From: Anaerolineales bacterium
GTDB taxonomy: Bacteria > Chloroflexota > Anaerolineae > Anaerolineales > Villigracilaceae
Assembly: GCA_025966435.1 (NCBI GenBank)
Contig: JAICRQ010000249.1
Span: 1-5,706, forward strand
DNA length: 5,706 nt
Direction: 5' to 3'
Part shown: in pieces, positions 1 to 5,706 of the stretch
Layout: the number at the start of each line of letters is the position of its first letter
Numbering within the stretch: position 1 is the stretch's first letter
Notes under the pieces: generated by a model
Told to the model about the DNA's origin: nothing
Seen by the model: only the letters and a program-made list of their open reading frames with translations
The model's database searches: none
Translations under genes and position numbers: made by a program

Positions 1-473
1 AGTTATTGACAACTACCGACTGGCTCACGAAAAATGTCCGCCTGACGCGAGCATATTTCTCGGCGTTTCATCCCATCCGCGATACGCCCATGGAGAATAA
101 GGCTGCGGTTGACCCGCTGCGCGAACATCGTTTGTATCAGGCGTCCTTCCTTTTGCGAGATTATGGCTTCGATCTCGAAGAGATGCCATTTGTGCAGAAT
201 GGAAATCTGCCCCTTTCAACGGATCCAAAGCTTGCCTGGGCGCAGCAAAACCTGGAAGGTAAACCGTTAGAGATCAACAAAGCCGAGCGCCGCGAGCTTC
301 TTCGCATCCCAGGAATCGGACCCAAGGGTGCAGACGCCATCTTGCGCGCCAGGCGGGTTGGCAAATTACGCGACCTGACCAGCTTAAAGAAACTTGGGGT
401 TGTGACAACACGCGTAGCCCCCTTTATTTTGTTGGATGGCAAACGACCGGCAAGCCAGATTGCAATGTTTTAG
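1..473 (+). CDS. Putative DNA modification/repair radical SAM protein, C-terminal part (5' end outside window)
   Basis: The reading frame is open from the left edge and ends at TAG 471-473, so only the last ~157 residues are present; the TTG at 6 is an internal Leu codon, not a start. The stretch AYFSAFHPIRDTP (about 21-65) followed by LREHRLYQ and LPLSTDPKLAWA matches what I recall of the C-terminal half of the putative DNA modification/repair radical SAM family (TIGR03916, 'rSAM linked to UDG'). A helix-hairpin-helix lies at 297-356 (LLRIPGIGPKGADAILRARR), the non-sequence-specific DNA-binding motif of that family, and the protein ends with the typical APFILLDGKRP tail. The radical SAM barrel with its CxxxCxxC iron-sulfur cluster site should lie upstream of the window. 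Family members often neighbour a uracil-DNA-glycosylase-like gene, which I cannot see here. The biochemical reaction of the family is unknown. Identification is from memory of the family and was not searched. Confidence 0.85.
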   Translation, partial: LLTTTDWLTKNVRLTRAYFSAFHPIRDTPMENKAAVDPLREHRLYQASFLLRDYGFDLEEMPFVQNGNLPLSTDPKLAWAQQNLEGKPLEINKAERRELLRIPGIGPKGADAILRARRVGKLRDLTSLKKLGVVTTRVAPFILLDGKRPASQIAMF

Positions 474-482
474 CGCTTGTGA

Positions 483-1061
483 TTACAACGCAATCCACCC
501 GCCTCGCAGACCTTCGCGCACAGCTTCGGTGCGGTTGGTGACATTCAGTTTTGAATAAATGGAAGATACGTGAAACTTCACGGTATGTTCGCTGATCCCC
601 AGCGTAACGGCGATCTGTTTGTTCGCCAACCCCTTCGCAAGCAAGCCTAACACTTCAGACTCTCGATCGGTGAGCGGGCCATGAGACAGCGGCTCGCTTT
701 CTGATTCAAATAAGAGTGTGGACGTCCCCACGATCAATCCCTGCGATAATGCGTGGACCGCCGCTGTCAATTCCTCCGCGGAAGCATCCGTCGGCAGGAC
801 TCCCCACACGCGGAGGGAACGCGTCAATGCGCGGACGTTGGGCTGATCATCGCTCAGGAACAGGGTCGCGACCGTGGAGTCAGCACTGTTAGCGGTAAAC
901 GATGTATGCGAAGCCGACGTGATCACCACGTCGGCTTCCAACTGTAAATCGTCTTCCTCTAAAGAATCGTTCATCACCCGGATCGTTTGATCCGATGCAA
1001 GCAGCGCGCGCAGCCCGGCGCGCAGTGCAGGTGAAGGAACGTTCAGAAGGACGCGGATCAC
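483..1061 (-). CDS. NarL/LuxR-type transcriptional regulator with degenerate (pseudo-)receiver domain
   Basis: 192 residues, the usual NarL/FixJ two-domain length. Residues 1-110 resemble a response-regulator receiver (IRVLL start, RAGLRALLASD helix, ASAEEL..AV helix), and residues 128-188 are a clear LuxR-type HTH (LTDRESEVLGLLAKGLANK, then ISEHTVKFHVSSIYSKL, then NRTEAV), so it should bind DNA in the cytoplasm. The receiver lacks the phosphorylation apparatus: the acidic pair after the first strand is Asn7-Val8, the usual phospho-acceptor Asp falls on Ser49 (DVVITS), and the conserved Lys falls on Thr91 (GVLPTDAS). Only a Ser at the T/S switch position (Ser70) remains. It is therefore probably not controlled by a histidine kinase in the classical way. 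The GTG start at 1061 is chosen because it overlaps the protease stop as GTGA, follows a GGTGAGAGGAA purine run, and aligns with the family N-terminus. It is the second gene of the protease operon. Confidence 0.93.
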   Translation of the reverse strand: MIRVLLNVPSPALRAGLRALLASDQTIRVMNDSLEEDDLQLEADVVITSASHTSFTANSADSTVATLFLSDDQPNVRALTRSLRVWGVLPTDASAEELTAAVHALSQGLIVGTSTLLFESESEPLSHGPLTDRESEVLGLLAKGLANKQIAVTLGISEHTVKFHVSSIYSKLNVTNRTEAVREGLRGGWIAL

Positions 1062-1951
1062 TTCCTCTCACCCACCGTCACCTGGACCGTCTCCGGGCGG
1101 CCGCCTCGTAAGACATCCACCGGAATTAATTTTCCAACCGTATCGTTGTTGAGGGCGGCGAAAAGATCGTCGGGGTCGCCAACGGGCTGACCACTAACGG
1201 CAACCAGGATATCACCGACGAGCAGCCCGCCATTCGCAGCAGGTCCACTTTCTTCCAACCATAATACGAGCAACCCATGCTCCTGCTCACGGGCGAGCGC
1301 CTGACGTGCCGCCTCAGGAATTTCGACGGGTTGCGTACGCACGCCCAGATAGCCGCGTTTCACCGAGCCGTGTGTTACCAGCGTCTCCGCGATCCGCCAT
1401 GCTACTTTGACAGGAATCGTCAGCGAGGAACCGCGCGTGAGCCCCGAAGTATTAAGACCCAACACTTCACCCTCCGTGTTGATGAGTGGTCCCCCTGAGA
1501 AGCCAGGATACGGCGTGGTCTCACTGCGGATGTATTCATCCAGCATCCCACCGCGAAAGGTGCGTGCCGGTCCGTTGATCTCTGACACGATTCCCCAGGA
1601 AGCATTCATGAGCTGCGCTCGGGGGCGCCCAAGAGCCATCACAAGCTGCCCGACTTTCACACTGTCTGCAGTTTTCGCTGGCTTTAATACCTTTTCCGGA
1701 AGCTGTAACACAATTAAGTCTGAGCCAGGATCCCGCCCCACTATGGACGCGTTCCAACTTAGGCCGGGAAGACTCACTTTAATATCGTCCTCGCGTGTCA
1801 CCACATGATCGGCGCTCAGAACCAGGTCTTCTGTATATGCGATTCCACTGGCAGGATAACGTTTGCGGGCGTCCACGGTGACAACACTCACGCCTGCTGT
1901 TTCCACCGCGGTGGTCAGTCCTTCAGAAAATTGAGAGAATGGATTAGGCAT
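1058..1951 (-). CDS. HtrA/DegP-like S1C serine protease with one PDZ domain, predicted cytosolic
   Basis: 297 residues. The trypsin-fold protease domain covers about 10-195 and shows an intact catalytic triad: His49 in SADHVV, Asp78 in GSDLIVLQL and Ser152 in GFSGGPL (most family members have GNSGGPL). A single PDZ domain follows from about 199 to the end (RGYLGVRTQP, then SGPAANGGLLVGDILVAVSGQPV), which in this family recognises C-terminal or hydrophobic peptides and tunes activity. Typical DegP/HtrA proteins are exported or membrane-anchored, but here the N-terminus (MPNPFSQFSEGLTTAVETAG) has neither signal peptide nor membrane helix, so I infer a cytoplasmic location. The start is firm: ATG at 1951 has AAAGGAG six bases upstream, and a stop codon in frame (TGA, 1966-1964) precludes extension. 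The stop overlaps the start of the regulator gene, so the two are co-transcribed and probably translationally coupled. The substrate is unknown; a role in quality control or in processing a regulator are both possible. Confidence 0.93.
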   Translation of the reverse strand: MPNPFSQFSEGLTTAVETAGVSVVTVDARKRYPASGIAYTEDLVLSADHVVTREDDIKVSLPGLSWNASIVGRDPGSDLIVLQLPEKVLKPAKTADSVKVGQLVMALGRPRAQLMNASWGIVSEINGPARTFRGGMLDEYIRSETTPYPGFSGGPLINTEGEVLGLNTSGLTRGSSLTIPVKVAWRIAETLVTHGSVKRGYLGVRTQPVEIPEAARQALAREQEHGLLVLWLEESGPAANGGLLVGDILVAVSGQPVGDPDDLFAALNNDTVGKLIPVDVLRGGRPETVQVTVGERK

Positions 1952-1957
1952 TACTTT

Positions 1958-1964
1958 CTCCTTT
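1958..1964 (-). promoter_or_regulatory. Ribosome binding site of the protease gene
   Basis: On the minus strand this reads AAAGGAG, six bases before the ATG at 1951-1949. It is a near-perfect Shine-Dalgarno site and fixes the protease start. It contrasts with the DUF58 gene on the other side of the intergenic region, which has no such site at its preferred start. Confidence 0.85.
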
Positions 1965-1978
1965 CAGACTATAACATG

Positions 1979-1988
1979 ATTTCGAAAT
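1979..1988. repeat. 10-bp perfect palindrome ATTTCGAAAT upstream of the protease gene
   Basis: The sequence equals its own reverse complement. It lies 28 bases upstream of the protease start codon, where an operator would overlap the core promoter. One 10-bp palindrome somewhere in a ~190-bp region has a chance probability of roughly one in five, so position rather than rarity is the reason to list it. It may be a binding site for a dimeric regulator. Confidence 0.3.
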
Positions 1989-2133
1989 GGGATATTTCAG
2001 CTCTATCAGTTCAAGACTCTGATTTCAGTGTATCGTATACCGAATTTCCATGCATCAGGCGGATGGGCAGGACAAGCCCTAGACGTTCGGGGAGGTGGCG
2101 AAGCGGGTTCATTCCAGGCTTGTGCATATCATC

Positions 2134-2139
2134 TATAAT
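2134..2139 (+). promoter_or_regulatory. Candidate -10 box for a leaderless DUF58-TgpA transcript
   Basis: A consensus TATAAT ends six bases before the ATG at 2146. Transcription usually starts about seven bases after the -10 box, which would put +1 on or next to that ATG and give an mRNA without a 5' leader. No Shine-Dalgarno motif precedes this ATG (the stretch is ATCAACCC), which fits. The -35 region is poor (ATTCCA at 2111-2116, 3 of 6 matches, 17-bp spacer). Leaderless starts with this geometry are known in Deinococcus and Actinobacteria; that they apply to this organism is inference. Confidence 0.45.
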
Positions 2140-2145
2140 CAACCC

Positions 2146-3462
2146 ATGCAGCCGGTCATCCGTTTGAATGCAAAAATCTTTCCTGTTCTGGGCGCGCTCG
2201 CGCTCCTGATGCAAATCATCGATCCCTCACGGGTATGGGTGATTCTGATGGTTGGCATTGGCGGTGCATGGTTGGTCTGCTGGTGGTGGGCGCGCGGGCT
2301 GGCGCGTTCTCTGACGTTCGAACGTGAGATGCGTTTTGGTTGGGCACAGGTCGGTGACAGGCTCGAGGAGCGTTTTACCTTAACCAATCAATTCATGCTG
2401 CCAGCCACCTGGGTCACATTGCACGATCACTCTACGCTCCCGAATCATCACGCCTCGATGGCGACGGGCGTGGATGGATATAGCACCTCGCAATGGAAAA
2501 TCAGCACACGCTGCACAAGGCGCGGCGTTTATACGCTTGGCGGCACCACGTTCGAAACAGGCGATCCGTTTGGGATCTACACAATCGTGTTTGAGGACCC
2601 AACCTCCTCTACCCTGGCGGTGATGCCGCCTGTCCTGCCGTTGCCTACATTTGAAATCCTCGCCAGCGGTTTTTCGGGAGAGGGGAAGCCGCGCCGTCAC
2701 GCGTTACAAGAGACGATCAATACGTCTCACATCCGTGAGATGCAGCCGAACGATCCGATGCGTCTGATCCACTGGAAGACGACTGCACGGCGCGCCACCT
2801 CTCAAAATGGGATAGGTGAAGGCAGTCCATTCTATTTGCGCCAGTTTGAGGGGACGCCAGCCGGTGACTGGTGGATCCTGCTCGATCTCGATCAGAGGAC
2901 GCAGGTGGGCACAGGCTGGGACTCCACCGAAGAACATGCTGTGAACCTGGCTGCCTCCCTTGCCGCGCACGGATTGAACCAGGACCATCCTGTGGGGCTT
3001 TCGATCAACGGCAATTCCCTCGACTGGATTCCGCCGCGCCGGAATGAGTATCAACTACATTCCCTGCTAAAGGCTCTGGCTGTCGCCTCGCCATCCGGAA
3101 TGTCTTTGAAGGATTACCTGCAAAGAGCCGAGAGAGCGTTTAGCAGCCATTGCAGTCTGATCATCCTCACTGCCAATGCCGGAGCGGATTGGACCCAGGC
3201 CTTGATGCCGTTGATGTGGCGAGGCGTGATGCCCACGGTGTTTCTGTTTGATCCTGTTACCTTTGGCGGGAGTGCCAATACCAAAGCCATTTCTGAAGTC
3301 ATTCAATCCCTGGAGATTCCCTGCCACATCATCCCCAGGGAATTGCTGGATATGCCGCAAGCCCGCCCGGGCCATGAGGGCGAGTGGGAATGGCGCATCT
3401 CGGCGACGGGGAAGGCAATCGCCGTGCGCGCCGCGCAGGAAGATTGGCGAGGGCTGAAATGA
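2146..3462 (+). CDS. DUF58 domain-containing membrane protein
   Basis: 438 residues from the ATG at 2146. Two membrane helices at the N-terminus (about 11-25 and 30-49, ending in the Trp-rich VCWWWARGL) are followed by a beta-rich segment and the DUF58 (PF01882) signature at about 197-216: REMQPNDPMRLIHWKTTARR, equivalent to the family's RxYxPGDxxRxIHWKxxAR. Downstream, WWILLDLDQ and the segment around EEHAVNLAASLAAHG resemble the von Willebrand A-like core of the family. DUF58 proteins sit on the cytoplasmic membrane and typically accompany MoxR ATPases and TgpA-like transglutaminases; their molecular role is not settled. A GTG at 2095 in the same frame would add 17 residues (MAKRVHSRLVHIIYNQP), but its GGGGAG abuts the codon with no spacer and the extension looks unlike the family, so I prefer 2146. 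The stop overlaps the next start as ATGA. Confidence 0.9.
   Translation: MQPVIRLNAKIFPVLGALALLMQIIDPSRVWVILMVGIGGAWLVCWWWARGLARSLTFEREMRFGWAQVGDRLEERFTLTNQFMLPATWVTLHDHSTLPNHHASMATGVDGYSTSQWKISTRCTRRGVYTLGGTTFETGDPFGIYTIVFEDPTSSTLAVMPPVLPLPTFEILASGFSGEGKPRRHALQETINTSHIREMQPNDPMRLIHWKTTARRATSQNGIGEGSPFYLRQFEGTPAGDWWILLDLDQRTQVGTGWDSTEEHAVNLAASLAAHGLNQDHPVGLSINGNSLDWIPPRRNEYQLHSLLKALAVASPSGMSLKDYLQRAERAFSSHCSLIILTANAGADWTQALMPLMWRGVMPTVFLFDPVTFGGSANTKAISEVIQSLEIPCHIIPRELLDMPQARPGHEGEWEWRISATGKAIAVRAAQEDWRGLK
3449..3453 (+). promoter_or_regulatory. Ribosome binding site of the transglutaminase gene, inside the DUF58 coding end
   Basis: GAGGG lies five bases before the ATG at 3459, inside the last codons of the DUF58 gene. 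With the ATGA start-stop overlap it supports translation of the second gene by coupling or re-initiation, and it supports the choice of the 3459 start. Confidence 0.65.
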
Positions 3463-5706
3463 TCGTCCGGCTGGCGCGCTGGTTCCTTTCAGCGGATGTG
3501 CTGGGGCTGGTGTTGGTGTCGACTGCCCTCTATGCTCTCACCGATGGCATTACTTCCTCCCTGCGAAACACCGATACGGTTCCTTTTTTCTGGATCTGTT
3601 TGCTTGCCGTGCTGATCGCCTATGGACTAAGCAAACGCCTGAGCAGCGTCATCCTGGCATCAGTTTGGATGATCGGGCTGGGTATTCTCGGCATTTGGAT
3701 TATGGCTGCGCGCCTCGCCTCTCCCCTGCTCGATCTCGGTAGCGCGGTCCTTGCCGCCATCCCTCAAATCACTCCTGCGATTCGGGAAGATATACCTATT
3801 GATGCGAGCGCCATCGCGGAAGCGTGGCTTGTTGTCGTAGAAACCTCCCGTGCCTTGCGCCTGCGCTTCCAAGTGTGGCTCATGAGCCTGAATGGGGATG
3901 TCACTATCAATGATGCACTCGTTCAAAACATGATCTGGCTCATCATCATGTGGCTTCTCGCTGCCTGGATGGGATGGTTTACCGGACGTCGTAATGCAAT
4001 CGCAGCCTTACTACCCTCTATCCTGCTTCTGGCAGCGATCATATCGTATAGCGGATATCGGGTGTACACGCTGTGGGTCATGGTGGTTGTGCTGCTCCTG
4101 CTCATGGGCGTTTGGAATTACCGTAACCGCACAGCTCAGTGGGAGCGACAAAAAGTGGATTACTCCGACAGCATCCGTTACGACGTCACGCAGGCAGTGA
4201 TCTTTCTCTCCCTTGCCATTGGCGCCCTCGCGTTTATCACGCCATCCGTCTCGTGGCGTCAGGTCCGTGATTTCTTTCGTGAGCGTAGCAACAACGAAAT
4301 TGCAGAGACATTAGGCGTGCAGCAACAACCCGTTTCTGCACAGAATGTTTCAGTGCAAAAGCCCTCATTGCCGCGTGATCATCTGCTCAGCGGAGGCTTT
4401 GCGCAATCCGAAGAAGTCGTGATGACCATCCGCACGGGCGAGCTGCCTCCCGTGGTGATACCCGAAGTGACGACAGACGCGCCGCGCTATTACTGGCGCA
4501 GTACAACATACGATATCTACGTGGGCGCAGGTTGGGTGACAAGCTCCGCGCCGGGTCAGCGCTACGAAGCAAATACGCCTCTTATCCCGGGCTTGCTCAA
4601 TGGCTATAAGCCTCTGCAACTGGACGTCGAAATGGTGGAACCCGAGGGCAAATTGTTTTGGAGTGGAATCCTCTTCAGCGCGGACGTTCCCACGCGAGTG
4701 GACTGGCGACTCAGACCCCAATCGAACCTGTTCGCGGACCAATCGTCCCTGCTCCTGGCAGACATGTTTGTCGCCGCCAGCGGCGCGGGTTCCTATCAGG
4801 CAGCGTCCTACGTCCCGCTTGTGACCGTGGAAGAGTTGCGCAATGCTTCCACGGACTATCCGGAATCGATTCGGGAGCGCTACCTGAATTTGCCAAGGTC
4901 CTTACCGGAGCGAGTTCTTCAATTGGCAGGCGAGATTACCAGGGATGAGATGACTGCCTATGATAAAGCCAAAGCGATCGAAGCCTATCTGCGCGCCTAT
5001 CCGTATGACCTCGAGGTGCCTGCTCCTCCGGAAGACCAGGATGTGGCAGACTACTTCTTATTCGACTTGAAAAAGGGATATTGCGATTATTATGCCACCG
5101 CTATGGTAGTGCTGGCACGCGCCAGTGGCCTGCCCGCACGCTTCGTCTCCGGGTATGCCTCCGGTTCGTATGACGCGGCGAATGCGGAATATGTTGTGCG
5201 CCAGATGCATGCCCATTCCTGGGCAGAAATCTATTTCCCCGAGATTGGCTGGGTCGAATTCGAACCGACCGCCGCCCAACCCGAAATCGAGTTTCCTCCT
5301 TCGCAGGCAGAAATCACCAATGCAGCGCCAGACGAAACGGCAACCCGTTTGCTCAACCGTTTCCGGCTTGAGATGCTGACTTACTGGTTATCCCCATTTG
5401 CGATTCTTTTCTTTGTACTGGTGCTGTACTTTTTATGGATCGAACCCTGGCTCTATATGCGGATGCCGCCGGCAACCGCGGTGGAAAAAATGTACCGCCA
5501 GCTCTATCGTCTTGGGCGCTCTCTGGCGGGTGAACGCACAAAAGCCGAGACAGCCTATGAGTTTATGGAGAAGCTCAATACGCAAATCAACACAATACGC
5601 GAACGCTCTCGTTTTACAGCGTATCTCTTCCACATCCAGCGAGACGTTAAATCACTCACCGACATCTATCAGGATTCCATGTTCGCTCCTCAAATCATGA
5701 ACAAGA
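3459..5706 (+). CDS. TgpA-like membrane transglutaminase, DUF3488/transglutaminase-like type with C-terminal DUF4129-like tail (3' end outside window)
   Basis: Reading codon by codon from the ATG at 3459, the frame stays open to the right edge: 749 complete codons with no stop. Likely membrane helices are at about 10-27, 42-58, 64-83, 159-175, 180-199, 204-221 and 248-265, with a long loop between the third and fourth. A large extracytoplasmic region (266-640) follows, containing YYWRSTTYDIYVGAGW, typical of the region preceding the catalytic core. The transglutaminase-like core has Cys542 in KKGYCDYYATAM, His586 in HAHSWAEIYFP and Glu602 in GWVEFEPTA; the third residue is Asp in Pseudomonas TgpA, but FEPT is common in Gram-positive and Chloroflexota relatives as I recall them. 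A last helix (643-661) leads to a cytoplasmic tail (VEKMYRQLYRLGRSLAGERTKAETAYEF) like the DUF4129 region. It is the second gene after DUF58. The substrate is unknown; an envelope protein- or peptide-modifying or protease-like role is inferred. Confidence 0.92.
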   Translation, partial: MIVRLARWFLSADVLGLVLVSTALYALTDGITSSLRNTDTVPFFWICLLAVLIAYGLSKRLSSVILASVWMIGLGILGIWIMAARLASPLLDLGSAVLAAIPQITPAIREDIPIDASAIAEAWLVVVETSRALRLRFQVWLMSLNGDVTINDALVQNMIWLIIMWLLAAWMGWFTGRRNAIAALLPSILLLAAIISYSGYRVYTLWVMVVVLLLLMGVWNYRNRTAQWERQKVDYSDSIRYDVTQAVIFLSLAIGALAFITPSVSWRQVRDFFRERSNNEIAETLGVQQQPVSAQNVSVQKPSLPRDHLLSGGFAQSEEVVMTIRTGELPPVVIPEVTTDAPRYYWRSTTYDIYVGAGWVTSSAPGQRYEANTPLIPGLLNGYKPLQLDVEMVEPEGKLFWSGILFSADVPTRVDWRLRPQSNLFADQSSLLLADMFVAASGAGSYQAASYVPLVTVEELRNASTDYPESIRERYLNLPRSLPERVLQLAGEITRDEMTAYDKAKAIEAYLRAYPYDLEVPAPPEDQDVADYFLFDLKKGYCDYYATAMVVLARASGLPARFVSGYASGSYDAANAEYVVRQMHAHSWAEIYFPEIGWVEFEPTAAQPEIEFPPSQAEITNAAPDETATRLLNRFRLEMLTYWLSPFAILFFVLVLYFLWIEPWLYMRMPPATAVEKMYRQLYRLGRSLAGERTKAETAYEFMEKLNTQINTIRERSRFTAYLFHIQRDVKSLTDIYQDSMFAPQIMNK

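Larger units (their letters stand above)
1952..2145. promoter_or_regulatory. Divergent intergenic control region between the protease-regulator and DUF58-TgpA operons
   Basis: This 194-bp non-coding stretch separates two operons that run away from each other, so promoters for both should lie here. Visible elements are the protease ribosome binding site (1958-1964), a 10-bp perfect palindrome ATTTCGAAAT (1979-1988), three direct copies of TTTCAG (1962-1967, 1995-2000, 2023-2028), an imperfect dyad GTAT-CGT-ATAC (2030-2040) and a TATAAT hexamer (2134-2139). I find no convincing -35/-10 pair for the minus-strand operon. The left half is more AT-rich than the surrounding genes. Small open frames crossing this region lack plausible starts and look like chance. 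The co-operonic LuxR-type regulator could act here, but no operator can be assigned from sequence alone. Confidence 0.6.

Noticed and set aside
477..488. TTGT-GATT-ACAA hairpin as a bidirectional terminator
   Set aside because: The stem is only 4 bp and AU-rich, and no T-tract follows on either strand.
1407..1808. Open frame of 133 codons on the plus strand opposite the protease gene
   Set aside because: It is antisense to the catalytic core of the protease, has no ribosome binding site evident and shows no recognisable motif.
1903..1914. 12-bp perfect palindrome CCACCGCGGTGG inside the 5' part of the protease gene
   Set aside because: It encodes ordinary Thr-Ala-Val residues, and about one 12-bp palindrome is expected by chance in a window of this size.
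1968..1973. TATAGT on the minus strand as the -10 box of the protease operon
   Set aside because: It matches 5 of 6 consensus bases, but transcription would start near 1961, inside the Shine-Dalgarno site, and no -35 element lies at the right distance.
2095..2145. N-terminal extension of the DUF58 protein from GTG at 2095
   Set aside because: The GGGGAG touches the start codon with no spacer, the 17 extra residues look unlike the family, and a consensus -10 box lies within it.
2011..2214. Small minus-strand frame across the divergent intergenic region (67 codons)
   Set aside because: It overlaps the DUF58 promoter and N-terminus, has no plausible ribosome binding site and no recognisable sequence features.
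5475..5487. 13-bp string ACCGCGGTGGAAA shared, in inverted orientation, with 1900-1912
   Set aside because: Both copies are in frame and encode the same short Thr-Ala-Val-Glu run, so coincidence of codon use explains it better than a repeat element.
5398..5700. Open frame of 100 codons on the plus strand in another frame near the right edge
   Set aside because: It lies fully inside the transglutaminase gene, whose frame is open and carries recognisable family features throughout; the alternative frame has a Cys- and Ser-rich composition with no recognisable domain.

Overview
The window (roughly mid-50s percent GC by eye) looks like chromosomal DNA of a bacterium. I infer, with moderate confidence, the Chloroflexota (Anaerolineae-like). 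That rests on the protein styles: a radical SAM/HhH protein, a cytosolic-looking S1C protease paired with a NarL-type regulator, and a DUF58 plus TgpA-like transglutaminase pair. No mobile element, phage gene, tRNA, rRNA or CRISPR array is visible, and gene density is high.

Layout. (1) Bases 1-473, plus strand: the 3' end of a putative DNA modification/repair radical SAM protein, keeping its C-terminal helix-hairpin-helix. It converges on (2) 483-1061, minus strand, a LuxR/NarL-type DNA-binding regulator whose receiver domain has lost the residues needed for phosphorylation. The stop codons are separated by only 9 bp. (3) 1058-1951, minus strand, an HtrA/DegP-like trypsin-fold protease with one PDZ domain and no signal peptide or membrane anchor. 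It lies upstream of the regulator and overlaps it by 4 bp (GTGA), so the two form one operon. (4) 1952-2145: a 194-bp divergent intergenic region with the protease ribosome binding site, a perfect TATAAT box placed so that the next gene could be leaderless, a 10-bp palindrome and a thrice-repeated TTTCAG. (5) 2146-3462, plus strand: a membrane-anchored DUF58 protein. (6) 3459 to the window end, plus strand: a large polytopic TgpA-like transglutaminase, overlapping gene 5 by 4 bp (ATGA) and running off the right edge. It stays open for 749 codons with no stop or frameshift.

How the genes may work together. DUF58 and TgpA-like transglutaminase genes form a well-known pair, usually with a MoxR AAA+ ATPase, thought to act at the cell envelope. 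Here the MoxR gene is not in its usual place upstream. The minus-strand pair is less ordinary: a predicted cytosolic PDZ protease translationally coupled to a pseudo-receiver transcription factor. This suggests a regulatory module that does not depend on a histidine kinase, possibly controlled by proteolysis. It is the most novel-looking element in the window, but the functional link is inference only.
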